64,000 bases of DNA, taken from positions 28,392,632-28,456,631 of the forward strand of contig NC_092694.1 in assembly GCF_964275005.1 (NCBI RefSeq), given 5' to 3'. Source of the DNA: Diadema setosum. Taxonomy: Eukaryota > Echinodermata > Echinoidea > Diadematoida > Diadematidae. The notes under the pieces were generated by a model. It made no database searches. It was not told the origin of the DNA and worked only from the letters and a program-made list of their open reading frames with translations. Shown in pieces: positions 11,721 through 24,434 of this stretch. A program made the translations under genes and the position numbers. The stretch's first letter is position 1; each line of letters starts with the position of its first letter.

Positions 11721-12833
11721 GTAAGTTTTGCTATAGTTGATTAATAACGGCCCTAAGCGAAAGCTAGATATGATGTTTCATGTTTTTTAGCCTATGTTTT
11801 ATTTCTTTGAAATAACAATTTCCTTTAGAATACTGTATTCTGTATCTGTATCTGTATTCTTGTTACTGCATTTCGTTTGTTACATAGATGCTTGGAATAT
11901 TTTTTTTGGGGGGGGATATTTTGAGTTCCATAAGAAATTTAAAATTTTACGCTCATGGTGCTTTTTAAGTAGGCAAATTAACATGGGAGAATAATATTGC
12001 TCCAAAAATAGCTTTCCAAATATATTTGAGTGTATTCCATGACCTCTCAGCTTTTCCGCTGATCGATACAAAAGACATGTAAACAAATAACGTTTTACCA
12101 ACAAATGTCCAGAAGAGTTATCATTAATCATTTTTTTTTTACACCTAAGAAAAGTTGCTGCTTCAAAAATCAAATGTCATTCTCGAATATGATTTTATCC
12201 ATTTTTTTTTTTCATTTTGATGATACTTTATCGGTCTGTAAGATACCACAATGTTTTCAAATCTAAAGCGAACACTGAATGAATTGTAAAGGAAACCCAA
12301 GCTCGAATAATACACGAGGATTGATTGAAAAGCATCAACATCAGTAGAACACATTAATGAAAATTAGTATGAGGAAAACCGGACAATCGATCAAAAGGGA
12401 TACGAGATTACTGCAGTTCGTGACGTCAAGGAATAGACAATAATGGAAAGAAAATAAAGGGGCAACTCTTCAAAATTGCATTTTTCTAATGATTACGTAT
12501 TACAATGACTTGTTAATTCTTTCTGAAGGAGCAAAGTCAAGTGCCCTTTTATTATGCATGATAAACGACAATTTGTTGAGTTTTTATTAATTTTTTCTGT
12601 ATTAGTATATTGTCCATAAAAACGTCATAAAGTGTAGCAGTCTCCTTACAATCGAGCGAAATTTTCCTGAAAGTATTAGTGATGTGTTGTATCGACTTTA
12701 CCGTTTTGTATGTTTTTTCACTGAATCCGTATTTATATTTGGGCTTTGGTTTCCTTTTATGATCCTCTGATATCAGAACGTCTCATACGATTGAACTCCT
12801 CGTATTCAGTTTACCTTTTTATGTGATTTACAG
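11721..12833 (+). other. Leader intron of GPCR copy 2
   Basis: Runs from the donor gtaag at 11721 to the acceptor gtgatttacag ending at 12833. AT-rich, with poly-G and poly-T tracts and no gene inside. Confidence 0.7.
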
Positions 12834-12850
12834 GAAAAAGAAGAACAGAA

Positions 12851-13274
12851 GTGAGGAAACTTCCTACTTGGACGATCGTTCACCTGATTACATCTAGAAA
12901 TGCCCATCTTACAGTCAGAGCACAACTGGTTTTTTGGGGGGAATAATTTGCCAATTTAAAAAGTTATTCAGACGTTGAGGCAATCGACATTTTGACGACA
13001 CATATACGAACTTCGGCAAATTATCCAGTTTCTCCTCATTTCCTTTCCACTCAGTTCGAGAGGAGTCATTTACAAACCAAAACAACATCACATCACGATA
13101 AGAGCATTGCAATCAAATCGTTTTCACAAAATGGTTATGATCAGCAGTGAAAATATGACAGAAATCTATACAGACACCACAGAGATTGGTACGTCGAATT
13201 TCATCGCTCATAATGATGAAGAACCTGTCCTCCCCTAATCGCTTTGGAAGTTTCAGTCAGTTACATGGACATGG
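12851..13274 (+). pseudogene. Decayed ectodomain of GPCR copy 2
   Basis: The position of the family ATG reads GTG (12851), directly after the conserved acceptor and AAGAAGAACAGAA leader. The first 26 codons still resemble copy 1 (TWTIV, VRAQL), then a stop follows within about 32 codons and the frame is lost. An in-frame TAA at 13236-13238 cuts this part off from the intact 7TM frame. The ectodomain-coding part is therefore a relic. Confidence 0.8.
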
Positions 13275-14231
13275 GTGACTAATCCGCAACTAACAATGTC
13301 CATGCTGGGAATAGTAGGAAATTTGATCGTGATCTTGGTAGTATTCCAAAGGCGCCATACTTGCCGGTCAACCGATGTACTGATCGGTGCTTTGGCCGTT
13401 GCGGATTTCTTCACGTCAGTGTTCATGGTCCCACTGCCTACGCCGCTTAGGGTTCCTGAAACATGGCTAGGGAATGTCTACTGCAAGGTAATTTACACAT
13501 CCATGCTCATGTGGGTTTCAGTGGATGCCTCCATCTTCATTCTGACCTTGATTCCAATAGAAAGATACATTGCGATTGCCCACCCTCTTCATTTCAAGCG
13601 TCCTGTAACACGACAGAGAGTTGGGAAAGTTGTTGCCGTGACATGGATGATTGCGTTCATGGCAAACTTTTTCTTATTCTTTGTGGCTAGTGCCAAGGGC
13701 GATATGTGCACTGAGACATTTCAGTCACAGCTTGCCCAGGTTATGACAGGCTGTATGCTTTTCCTCGTCCAGTTTCTCATACCGGCTTTCATCATGCTTG
13801 TAGCACAAGCTCTCACTGCACTGGTACTCTATCGACAATCCCGCGGGAGGTTAGGAGAAGAGTCAAAATGCAACAACTCAAACCCGTCAGCTAAATATCT
13901 CGTGGCTAGAAAAAGGGTTCTCAAGATTCTCTTCCTTGTTGTTGTCGTTTTCTTCATCTCGTGGACACCAACACAGACGGGATATCTTTTGTTTAACTTT
14001 CTTGTTTTGCCAGCGTCCTATGTGGACACCGATCTTTATTATGCTCTAAATGTCCTAGCCTTCTGTAATTCCTGCGCAAATCCTGTCATTTACACGATTC
14101 GGAATTCTGAATTTCGTAAGGCGATAGGAGAATTGTTCAAATCAACCACCAGCACATCGGGAAAAACGGCTTTGTTCAGCGAAAAAGTAACAGGTAATAC
14201 AGATTTGACCATTTACGATGTCGATGTTTAA
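13275..14231 (+). CDS. Class A GPCR copy 2, intact 7TM core without ectodomain
   Basis: 318 residues with all class A landmarks: GN in TM1 (N16), AVAD in TM2 (D44), loop Cys pair C70 and C145, ERY at 96-98, Pro in TM5 (P170), SWTP in TM6 (W230, P232), NPVIY at 269-273, then an amphipathic helix 8 and a Ser/Thr-rich tail ending NTDLTIYDVDV. The only in-frame Met before TM1 is at 13275, leaving five residues outside the membrane. Paralogs have a signal peptide and about 150 extracellular residues. The unbroken 7TM frame, with broken DNA just upstream, suggests either a shortened working receptor or a recent pseudogene. It uses promoter 2 at 11.6 kb. Ligand unknown. Confidence 0.8.
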   Translation: MTNPQLTMSMLGIVGNLIVILVVFQRRHTCRSTDVLIGALAVADFFTSVFMVPLPTPLRVPETWLGNVYCKVIYTSMLMWVSVDASIFILTLIPIERYIAIAHPLHFKRPVTRQRVGKVVAVTWMIAFMANFFLFFVASAKGDMCTETFQSQLAQVMTGCMLFLVQFLIPAFIMLVAQALTALVLYRQSRGRLGEESKCNNSNPSAKYLVARKRVLKILFLVVVVFFISWTPTQTGYLLFNFLVLPASYVDTDLYYALNVLAFCNSCANPVIYTIRNSEFRKAIGELFKSTTSTSGKTALFSEKVTGNTDLTIYDVDV

Positions 14232-15440
14232 GACGTTTCTTTCGACTTTGAATTTTAATATCCATCGCAAGAAATTATGCGTCCATTTTCGTTGTTTGGT
14301 TGTACATTTTGTTTTGCATTAACTTCGAAATAATGTTAGCAGAACTATTGCCGTAAATGCCAAAATGAATAAAATCAAATGATACATTGGACATAGCTAT
14401 GATTGATGAAAAACCTCATTTGGTAATATCGGTGCAATACAAAAAAAAATACAAAAGAAATATCATGTCGGTTAATGGCGGCGAGAATAACAAGTAATTG
14501 CTTGAGGCGATAGTAACCTATGTATGGGAATGGAGAATTCAGAAATTGCATTACTGCTCATAACCAATGCAATGTGTACGGATGCAGATCTGAAAATTTT
14601 GACCTTGCAGTAACATTGCCATTGTGAGTATTTTGTTTGGTTTAAGAAGAAAGTACAGAAGATAAAGCAAAATTTGGTCTAGACATTCAAATCAATCATT
14701 CTTGGTTGTATTACAGCAGCACATGTCTCTTCATAATGACCTTGGAAGAAAAACACGGAAGATACAGCTTCTGTATTATATTCGGGTAATAATTGCCATA
14801 TCAGGAACATTGTATCTAATGGTATTTTGTGTATGACTGGTATGGGATTGTTCAAGAGGTTATCTGAAAATTGACGATGTTATGGACACTGATGCTACAA
14901 TGTATATAGGAATCCGTTTTGTAAAGTTAAAGGGAGAGGTTGTGTCAATAATTCAAACAAAAAGTAGGCCATTTGAAATATGTAAATATCTTCTCCTAAA
15001 AAGCATTTGAACTTCGTGATTTAATGGATATGTACTTGAAAACTAGGAGTAAGAGCAGACTAAAACAGGGTGTTTTCTTTGTATGTTTTTTTTTTTTGTC
15101 ACTTGAATTTCACGCAGCTAAATTGCTGATATATAACCATAAACTAAGGCATGCACTTTCATAATAATCATTCTCCACGATCGAGTTTATACGCCGTGTA
15201 TTACTTTGTATCTTACGTACCCTATCTCTGTATCTGCATATAGTTAAACTACTATGAAGCGTAGAGTCCTTGAATTATGAACGTTATCATTGTCGTTGCT
15301 ATAGATCTGGCGAAGGCCATAAGCCCCAATGCTCATTAAACTGGTCAATGCAAACACATTAGTGACACTTCTACTCGGTTGTCAGTGTATAGATATAATT
15401 ATGTGAGTCTGAGGTCTTCTGAAAATCTCTGTCAACATTG
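14232..15440. other. Intergenic, no gene seen
   Basis: AT-rich 3' flank of GPCR copy 2. No supported exon or element ends. Confidence 0.5.
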
Positions 15441-15868
15441 CGTGCCGTCTGTATAATAAATGCTTGAGATAAGAGCCATAATAGCCAGTGACGTTGCTAT
15501 ACCGTACTTAATGCACCAAAATTTGGGCCTGTCAGCCTTTATAGTCGTGGCTGTATGGGTTTTGCTACAAGCACAATCACAATATGTCAGAATCGAACAT
15601 TAAAGGGATGGTAAAGTATTCATGGTGATGAGGATAGGGCTTTTAACTTTTGGGTGCCGTCTGTATAATAAGTGCTTGAAATAATAGCCATAATAGCCAG
15701 TGACGTTGCTATACCGCGCTTAATGCACCAAGTTTTGGGCCTCTCAGCCTTTGTAGTCGTGGCTGTATGGGTGTTGCTACAAGCACAATCACAATATGTC
15801 AGAATCGTACATGAAAGGGATGGTAAAGTATTGGTGGTGATCAGGATTGGGCTTTTAACTTTTTGCGA
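15441..15868. repeat. Tandem duplication, 2 x about 213 bp
   Basis: GTGCCGTCTGTATAATAA begins both copies (about 15441 and 15655), and each runs through CATAATAGCCAGTGACGTTG and CACAATCACAATATGTCAGA to GGGCTTTTAACTTTT. Differences are few, so the duplication is young. Confidence 0.9.
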
Positions 15869-17230
15869 GGCACCGAGAAACTATTTATGGAATGTAGGTT
15901 TTCCCGGCCAATTTCGTACTTTTGTCAGTCCATTTAATAGAAGGTTCATTCAATTTAGCAAAAACACCTCGTTATCGAATAGTCTTTCATTCAAAATTCC
16001 ACTTCGTGCGTTCAATTTAGCATCTCGATTTATGAAATGTGCACATGTGGCTTTCAAATTTGTAAAAAGGGCATTCAAATAGGCTGGTAGTCTACGTTCA
16101 TTCAAATTCGCCACCACTCCCCGAAAAGGGTACTTGAGTCATTCAATTTCGCGAATGAGCAGTCAAATTAATGTCATGTTATTTCTTTTTTGAATAGGTG
16201 AGGACATTTAAATATATGCATTTCAATGTGACTTTTTTGTTTCTTCCACATACTGTTAAGCAGTAAAGTATCACTTTATGACCCAATATAACTCGAGTTT
16301 CTTGTTTTGTGACTCCCCGTTTCTTTCATATAGGCCTACATGTACCAGTACCACAGATTAACTTCATCTTTTTACAGTCATGAACGCACAAGTTAGATAC
16401 AGACGTATATTTTAAGAAGACAGAGAAAGAATTATAGGAACATTTCGATGATTATAACCTTGACTTCCTAGAACTGGCCGACACACTCGGAGTAAAGCGC
16501 TCACCGGCCGGGTAAGTTGTGGCCACATGCACTATCTTCGGACTAGGAATCTCAATAAGCACACTGAAATAAAAAAGCTGTCGCCAACATCTTCAAAATA
16601 AATACGAAAATATGAAGTATATCATGATGCTTACAAAAACAATAATTGTGTTATATAAAATTAAGAAAAGGCCAAAACATAAACATGTCTGCTAAATTGA
16701 CTGCAACAGATGTCAAATTGGATGTCCAAAACGAATTCGAATGAACGAGCGTAGCATATAGGTGATCACATGATCATGTCATTCTAAATTGCCATGAACG
16801 ATTAACGAAATGGTGCTTGTTTTACGAATTTAAATTGAAAAGTGTTAATTAGAATGAGGTTAAAAGTAATTTAAATGCTCCAGAATGAATAGATCATAAA
16901 ATTGAAATATCATCTACCATAAATTTTGCTAAATTGAATGCAGGAATAAGGAATTGGACTGGCAGAAGTGCAAAATTGGCCAGGAAAACGTGTGGTATAC
17001 AGGGCATGCCACTCTGAGAAGAGTTCAAAATTTATTTGATGAAAATTGGTTTTGAATGGCTGAGACATCAAAAGACGAAGTAAAACAAAACGATGGTAAT
17101 GAACCACCTCTTATTATGGTTGCTCTGTTTTGGATATCTCAGGCATTTCCAAACAAAATTTCTTTGGAATTATAATTATGCGCTTTCACATTTTCATGAG
17201 ATGTTTTTCATTGTCTCAATAAAAATATTA
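15815..17230. repeat. Dispersed repeat split by a foldback element
   Basis: The left part (15815-15896: AAAGGGATGGTAAAGTATT, GGGCTTTTAACTTTTTG) and the right part (about 16998-17230: GGCATGCCACTCTGAGAAG, TGAATGGCTGAGACATC, GGATATCTCAGGCATTT) are collinear with one uninterrupted copy at 43519-43830. The two parts are separated by the foldback at 15897-16992. Confidence 0.8.
15897..16992. mobile_element. Foldback element with TTCAATTTAGC-type subrepeats
   Basis: The ends are inverted over about 65 bp: GTTTTCCCGGCCAATTT at the left and its near complement (AAATTGGCCAGGAAAAC) at the right, each followed by a CATTCAATTTAGCAAAA word. The left half repeats degenerate (C)ATTCAATTTNGC words and the right half holds their complements. 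No protein is seen. It sits inside the dispersed repeat described above, so it arrived later. Confidence 0.7.
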
Positions 17231-18639
17231 GAATCTTGTAGTTAGGTCTTTGCTAAAACTAAACAATCCCTTCAATTGACGATACAGAAACATCCTGAAT
17301 TATGCTTAAATTGATACAGATAGATCATAATTATCAAAGCACAAACGGAAATACTGAAATCCGTGAAATTTTACATACACCGGTTTACATAGATATACAG
17401 AGAGAAAACTGGTTTTAATTTATGGCCATTGTAGTGTGACAGCGTGACGAATGGTGAGTAATATTACTGTGCGTGGCTCTGTGATGGTAGGTCATGTGGT
17501 TGGTGGTGTGCGTGGTGAGTAGTGTATTCGGAATTGGCGGGCTGTTTGGTGTAGTGTGGAAAATGGCTGGATATTGGTTTGGGGAGTTGGTATTACACTG
17601 TTACATAATAACAGTGCAGTGCCTTTTTGTTTGCTTGTTTATTTTTTATTGTTGTGGTGAGTAGCTGTATTGCATAGACTACAGTCACAGTTGGCTGTGT
17701 GTGACGTTTCAGCAATTACGAAGAACGCACAGCGTTACCACTTCAGCTTCGTTCTTCCCACGCTGCCGTCTGGTCGAAATACAGCAATCGTAAGTCATAA
17801 CTAACTGTACGGGGATGCAATGCAGAATATCGATTCTATTGTATAGCTTCCTTAATGCATTGATAAAAAATGACAGGATTTATCGATTGACGAACATACT
17901 GATAAATTTCATGAAAATAATGCATACATTGAGTATGGAAAATTTATCTGCCGACTAGTTCATTATTTAAAGTTAAATGTCTTCCTGAAAACGTCTATTC
18001 AAAATCATTATTTATTCGAAATCAACCTTAGTAAGTTATGTAAGCGAGCAATCAAAATCAAAGTAATCAAAAGTTATACAATATAAGATTTACAGAAAAC
18101 GCTTCAAATGAGATTCAAATCAGATTACAGATCCTGCCGCGATGGCTGACACCTTTTTATTTTTTTATTTTTTTGTATCCGAGTTCAATAATTAGTGTAG
18201 ATCTAGGTACAACAGGAATGTAACCAATCATTTAGGCCTTACGATAACCTTTGCGAAAGTGAGTTACTCCCCCCCTCCCCCCCCCCCCCCTCGAGTAATG
18301 GCGAAATTATTGATCGTGTCCAAAACCTTTAAAAATCGATTGAGCACGATTGTTTATAGTGTTAACTTAAAAAATACAACGATTTATATAGAAAACTGAT
18401 GTAAAACTATAATGGATCGAGCTTTCGGGAGAAATTGTATACTCATGATATTATATTAAGGAGAAAAACGACATATAAAGGGAGAAGATTTGTGTCGTCT
18501 TAAGGTTTTCAACTGACATGCTTATGTACGCAATATCTCCGTAAAACGGGACCAGTATATTCAAATATATCTATATCACTCTCTATATACATACATAGAT
18601 ATATAGATATAGATATAGATACAAAAATGGATATACATA
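17231..18639. other. Intergenic, no gene seen
   Basis: Holds a GT-rich stretch (about 17435-17600), a poly-C tract near 18270-18290 and an ATAGATAT-type simple repeat near 18570-18620. No supported gene. Confidence 0.5.
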
Positions 18640-18839
18640 TCATATACCTGGACTTATCAAAAGCATTTGACACAACGGCACAATGGACCTGGTAATGTTA
18701 ATTCATAAACTTAACATGTACCAAGAACGGGGTCAAGCCCTGTTTTGGCTTACAAATTATTTGTAAAACCGTTGGCAATACTTGACTATTCAGTTTCGCT
18801 AGTCTTGGAATTCGACATTACATGCGGGTAGGGGGTTGC
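18640..18839 (+). mobile_element. LINE reverse transcriptase fragment, left half
   Basis: Translation gives YLDLSKAFDT, the catalytic motif A region of LINE reverse transcriptases, then KLNMY and ALFWLTNYL, with stops and frame changes. It ends just before where the GVPQG motif should follow; a matching continuation lies beyond the big foldback element at 26005. It is a decayed plain LINE copy. Confidence 0.75.
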
Positions 18840-20315
18840 AGAGCCCACTAATGTCAAAATCGCCCACTAATGTCAAAACAACCACTAATGTCATAACACG
18901 TCGACGACAAATGTCACAACAACCACTAATGTCATAACGCGTCGACGACAAATGTCAAAACAACCACTAATGTCATAATGCGTCGACGACAAATGTCAAA
19001 ACAACCACTAATGTCATAACACGTCGGCGACAAATGTCAAAATCGGATCAACCACTAATGTCATAACACGTCGACGACAAATGTCAAAATTTCCATTTTT
19101 ACTGCAAATGTCATAACACGTCGACGACAAATGTCAAAATCGGATTAACCACTAATGTCATAACACGTCGACGACAAATGTCAAAATTTCCAAATTTTCT
19201 GCAAAATGTCATGACGCGTCACAAGGGCGGATCGAGGAATTCCATGAAGGGGAGGCGCCTTTACAAAATCAAAGGCTGGAGCGTCCCTCGCCCCCCCCCC
19301 CCCATTTTCTTATTTTTATTTCTGTTGAGTTCACAAAATAAAGAGGGGGGGGCACTAAAGGGGAATGCGCCCCCTCTAAATCCGCGATTGCGTCAACCAC
19401 AAATATCAATATTGGATTAACCACAAATGTCATAACACGTCGACCACAAATGTCATATCGCGTCACAGGGGCGGATCCAGGAATTCCGTAAAGGGGGAGG
19501 GGCGTCTTTATAAAATCAAAGGCTGGCGCGACACTCTTTCCCCCCCCCCCCCATTCCTTATTTTTGTTTCTGTTGTTTTAACCGAATGATTATAGTGAGG
19601 GTGCACCAGAGGGGGATGCGGCCCCTCTCGATCCATCATTGCGTCAACCACAAACGGAAAAACTCATTGCTTGCATTACAAGGGCAGATCCAGGAATTCC
19701 ACAAAGGAGGGGGGGGGGAGGGGGCGCCTTTACAAAATGAAAGGCTGGCGCGACCCTACCCACTTTTCTTCTTCTTATTTCTGTTGTGTTGACAAAATAA
19801 AGACAGGGGGCACTAAGGGGGGGGGGGTGCGCCTCCTCTAAATCCGCGATTGCGTCAACTGCAAATGTCAATATTGGATTAACCACTAGTGTCATAACAC
19901 TTCGACCAAATGCGTTACAGGGGCGGATCAAGGAATTCCGTGAAGGGGGGGGGGGAGGGCTTTACAAAATCAAAGGCTGGCGCGACCCCCTTTTTTTCTC
20001 GTTTCTGTTGTTTTAACCTAATATAGTGAGAGTGCACCATGGGGGAAGCGCCCCCTCTCGATCCATCATTGCGTCAACCACAAGATTAATGGAAAAACTC
20101 ATTGCTTGCATTACAGGGGCGTATCCAGGAATTCTGTGAAGGGGAGGCGCCTTTACAAAATCAAAGGCTCGCGCGACACCGCCCCGTTTTCTTCTTTTCA
20201 TTTTCTCTTGTTTTAACAAAAAATAGAGAGGGGGAACCAATGGGGATGCGCCCCCTTTCGATCCATGATTGCGTCGACCACTTAATGACCAAACCCATTG
20301 CTTGCATTACAGGGG

Positions 20316-20461
20316 CGTATCCTGAGGGGCGTTTCATCAACGAGTTCGTCGGAGGTTTTCACCGACAAATTTGATATCAGCCAATCAGACGCAAGGATTT
20401 CAGTAGCTTTTAACAGTTGTCAGTGTAAATCACTGACAAAAAGTTTCATGAAACGGTCCCC
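20316..20461. mobile_element. MITE nested in a satellite unit
   Basis: About 140 bp with inverted ends: GGGGCGTTTCATCAACGAG at the left and TTTCATGAAACGGTCCCC at the right, with CACCGACAAATTTG and CACTGACAAA inside. It interrupts one GGATCCAGGAATTCC unit between its GTATCC and AGGAATTCC halves. Confidence 0.7.
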
Positions 20462-21333
20462 AGGAATTCCATGAAGGGGAGGCGCCTTTACAAAATGAAA
20501 GGCTCGCGCGACACCACCCCATTTTCTTCTTTTCGGGCATCGTGGGGGTGCGCCCCTCTCGATCCATGATTGCGTCAACCACAAAAAAATGACCAAACCC
20601 ATTGCTTGCATTACAGGGGCGTATCCAGGAATTCCGTGAAGGGGAGGCGCCTTTACAAAATCAAAGGCTCACGCGACACCACCCCATTTTCTTCTTTTCA
20701 TTTTCTCTTGTTTTTAACAAAATATATAGAGGGGGCACCATGGGGGATGCGCCCCCTCTCGATCCACGGTTGCGTCAAATACAAATGGCCAAACTCATTG
20801 CTTCCATTACAGGGGCGGGTCCAGGAATTCCGTAAAGGGGAGAGGGTGCACCTTTGCATAATTAAAGCCTGACGCATCATCACCCCATCTTTTTATCATT
20901 TATGTTGTTTTGAAGAAAAAAAAAATAGAGGGGGCATCAGAGGGGGATGCGCCCGTCTCGATCCGCGATTGCGTCAACCACAAAATGTCAAAACTCATTG
21001 CTTGCATTACAGGGGCGGATCCAGGAATTCTGTAAAGGGGAGGAGCCTTTACAAATTTAAAATCTGCCGCACCCCCTATTTTTCATTTCTGTTGTTTTAA
21101 CAACAACAGAAATGCTTGCTCATTGCTTGTATTATAGGAGCGGGTCCAGGAATTCCGTAAAGCGTAAAGGGGAGACGTCTTCTCAAAATGAAAGGTTGGC
21201 GCAATCCCCCTCCCCCTTATTAATATCTTTTTATTTCTTTTGTTTAAAGGACAGTTAAAGCGGCAGTCTTTAATTTTGTAAAGGAGCCTCCACTTTACGG
21301 AATTCCTGGTTCCTCCCCCTGTAATGCAAACAA

Positions 21334-21667
21334 TGGGTTTTGCCATTAACTTGAGGTTGACGCAGTCGTGGATCTAGAGGGGGACACGGTACCCCCTCCC
21401 CGTCTCTATTTTTGTTAACACAAAAGAAATTAGATGAAAAAAAAAAAAAGGCGAGGCAGTTTGCGCAACTTTTTGATTTTATAAACGCTTCTCTCCTTTA
21501 TGGGTTTTGCCATTAACTTGAGGTTGACGCAGTCGTGGATCTAGAGGGGGACACGGTATCCCCTCCCCGTCTCTATTTTTGTTAACACAAAAGAAATTAA
21601 CTGGAAAAAAAAAAGAAGGCGAGGCAGTTTGCGCAATTTTTTGATTTTATAAACGCTTCTCTCCTTT
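21334..21667. repeat. Recent 167-bp tandem duplication inside the foldback
   Basis: TGGGTTTTGCCATTAACTTG starts both copies (21334 and 21501). They are nearly identical through CGTGGATCTAGAGGGGGACA to AAACGCTTCTCTCCTTTAT. This is the youngest duplication seen in the array. Confidence 0.9.
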
Positions 21668-24434
21668 ATGGAACTTGGACCGCCCCTCTAATGCAAGCAA
21701 TGACTTTTGACATTTGTGGTTGATGCAATCATGGATTGGGAGGGGACTGATACATCTCTGGTGCCCCCCCCCCCCTTTTTTTTTTTTTTTGTTAAAACAA
21801 CAAAAATAAATAAAATGGGGGGGGGGAGGAAGTCTTTAATTTTGTAGAGGTGCCTACCTTTTACGGAATTCCTGGATCCACCCCTGTAATGCAAACGATG
21901 CAGCAGCTTTGATTTTGTAAGGGCGCCTCCCCTTTACGGAATTCCTGTATCCGCCCATATCATGCAAGCATGAGTTTTGACATTTTGTGGTTGACGCAAT
22001 CGCGGATCGAGAGGGGGAGCATCCCCCTCTGGTGCTCCCTCTCTTTCTTTTTCTTTAGTTAAACAATAGAAAAAAATGGGAAAAAATGGAGGGTGGGGGT
22101 GCGGCAGTTCTAGTTTTGTAAAGACGCCTCCCCTTTACGAAACTCCTTGATCCGCCCCTGTAACGCGTTATGCCGCACCCCTATTTTTTTAATTTCATTT
22201 CTGTTGTTTTAACAACAACAAAACAAAAAACCAAAAATAGAGAGGGGGTACCAGAGGGAGATGCGCCCCCCCCCCCCCCCACCTCGATCCGCAATCGCGT
22301 CAACCACAATAATGTCAAAACTCGTTGCTTGCATTACGGGGGCGGGTCCAAGAATTCCTTAAAGCGCAAAGGGGAGACGTCTTTTCAAAATGAAAGGCTT
22401 GCGCAATCCCCCTCCCCCTTATTTTTCTTTTTATTTCTTTTGTTTAAACGTAAGAAAAAAGAAAAGAAAAGAATGGGGGTGCGGCAATCTTTTGTAAAGG
22501 GGCCTCCCCTTTACGGAATTCATGGTTCCGCCCCATGCAATGCAAACGATGAGATTTGCCAAAAACTTGTGGTTGACGCAGTGGCGGGTCGAGGGGGGGG
22601 GGGTATACCCCCTCCCCGTCTCTATTTTTGTTAACACGATAGAAATTAAATCAAAAAAAAAAAAGGAGAGGTGGCTTGCGCAGGCATTTGATTTTTTTTA
22701 AAGGCGTCTCCCCTTTACGGAATTCCTGAACCCGCCCCTATAGTGCAATCGCGGATCAAGAGGGGGCGCATTCCTCTCTGCTGCCTTCTTTCATTTTTTT
22801 TAAACAACAGAAATAAAAAGAAAAAAAGGGGGTGCGGCAGTTCTAAGTTCTAAGGTGGCTCACCTTTACGAAACTCCTGGATCCGCCCCTGTGACGCGTT
22901 ATGACATTTTCAGTACGTTTGGAAATTTCGACATTTTTGTGGTCGACGTCTTATGACATTTGTGGTTAATCCAATTTTGACATTTGCTTTGGTGCCCCCT
23001 CGCTATGTTTTGTTAACGCAACAGAAAAAAGAAAATGTAAGAAAATGGGGTGGGGTCTCGCCAGCCTTTGATTTTGTAAAGGTGACCTCCCTTTACGGAA
23101 TTCCTGGATCCGCCCCTGTAATGCAAGCAAGAGTTTTGATTTTTGTGGTTGACGCAATCATGGAACGAGAGGGGGCGCTTCCCCCTCTGGTGCCCCCTCA
23201 CTATATTTTGTTAAAACAACAGAAATAAAAATAAGATAATCAAGCCTTTGATTTTTTAAAGGCGGCCATCCCCTTTACGGAATTCCTGGATCCACCCCTT
23301 TGACGCGTTATGACATTTGCAATTAGTTTGAAAATTTTAACAGACTATTATGTGGTCGGCGTGTTATGACATTTATGGTTAATCTCCGATTTTGACATTT
23401 GCGGTTGACGCAATCGCGGATTTAGAGGGGGCGCATCCCCTTCAGTGCCTCCTCTCTTTACTTCATCAAGACAACAGAAATAAAAAGAAGAAAATGGGGT
23501 TGGGAGGAGGGTTGCACCAGTCTTTGACTTTGCAAAGACGCCTCCCCTTTACGAAATTCCTGGATCCGCCCTTGTAATGAGAGCAATGAGTTTGGTCATT
23601 TGTGCTTGACGCAATGATGGACCAAGAGGGGGCGCATCCCCCTCTGGTGCACCCTCACTATAATTAGGTTAAAACAACAGAAACTAAAATAAGAAATGGG
23701 GGGGGGGAGTGTCTCGCCAGCCTTTGATCTTGTAAAGCCCCCCCCCCCCCCCCCCCCCCGGTACGGAATTCCTGGGTCCACCCCTGTGACGCGTTATGAC
23801 ATTTGTGGTTGACGTGTTATGACATTTGTGGTTAATACCCGATTTTGACTTATGACTTGTGGTTGACGCAATCGTGGATTGAGAGGGGGCGCATCCCCCT
23901 TTAGTGCCCATCTCTTTATTTGGTCAATACAACAGAAATAAAAAGAAGAAAATGGGGAGGGGGAAGGTCACTCGAGCCTTTCACTTTGTAAAGAAGCCTC
24001 CCCTTTACAAAATTTCTGGATCCGCCCCTGTAATGCAAGTAATGAGCTTTTCCATATGTGGTTGAAGCAATGATGGATCGAGAGGGGGCGCTTTCCCCTC
24101 TCGTGCACCCTCACTATATTAGGTTAGACCAGCAAAAACAAAAATAAGAAAAGGGGAGTCGCGCCATGCAGCCTTTGATTTTGTACAGGTGCCCCCCCCC
24201 CCCCCCCCCCTTTACGGAATTCCTGGATCCACCCCTGTGACGCGTTATGACATTGTGGTTAATCCAATATTGATATTTGTGGTTGACGCAATCGCGGATT
24301 TAGAGGGGGCGCATTCCCCTTTAGTGCCCCCTCTCTTTATTTTTTAAACACAACAGAAATAAAGATAAGAAAATGGGGGTGGGGGGCGAAGGTCGCGCCA
24401 GCCTTTTATTTTGTAAAGCCGCCTCCCCTTTACG

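Noticed and set aside
15672-16082. 136-residue plus-strand frame
   Set aside because: It spans the tandem duplication and enters the foldback arm; no domain and no splice or start context.
17435-17620. GT-rich stretch as a telomere-like or regulatory array
   Set aside because: No regular period; it appears to be simple compositional drift.
18880-19200. 41-bp direct repeats that look like a CRISPR array
   Set aside because: No unique spacers; the whole 41 bp repeats with point changes, and the complement lies at the other end of a foldback element in an animal genome.
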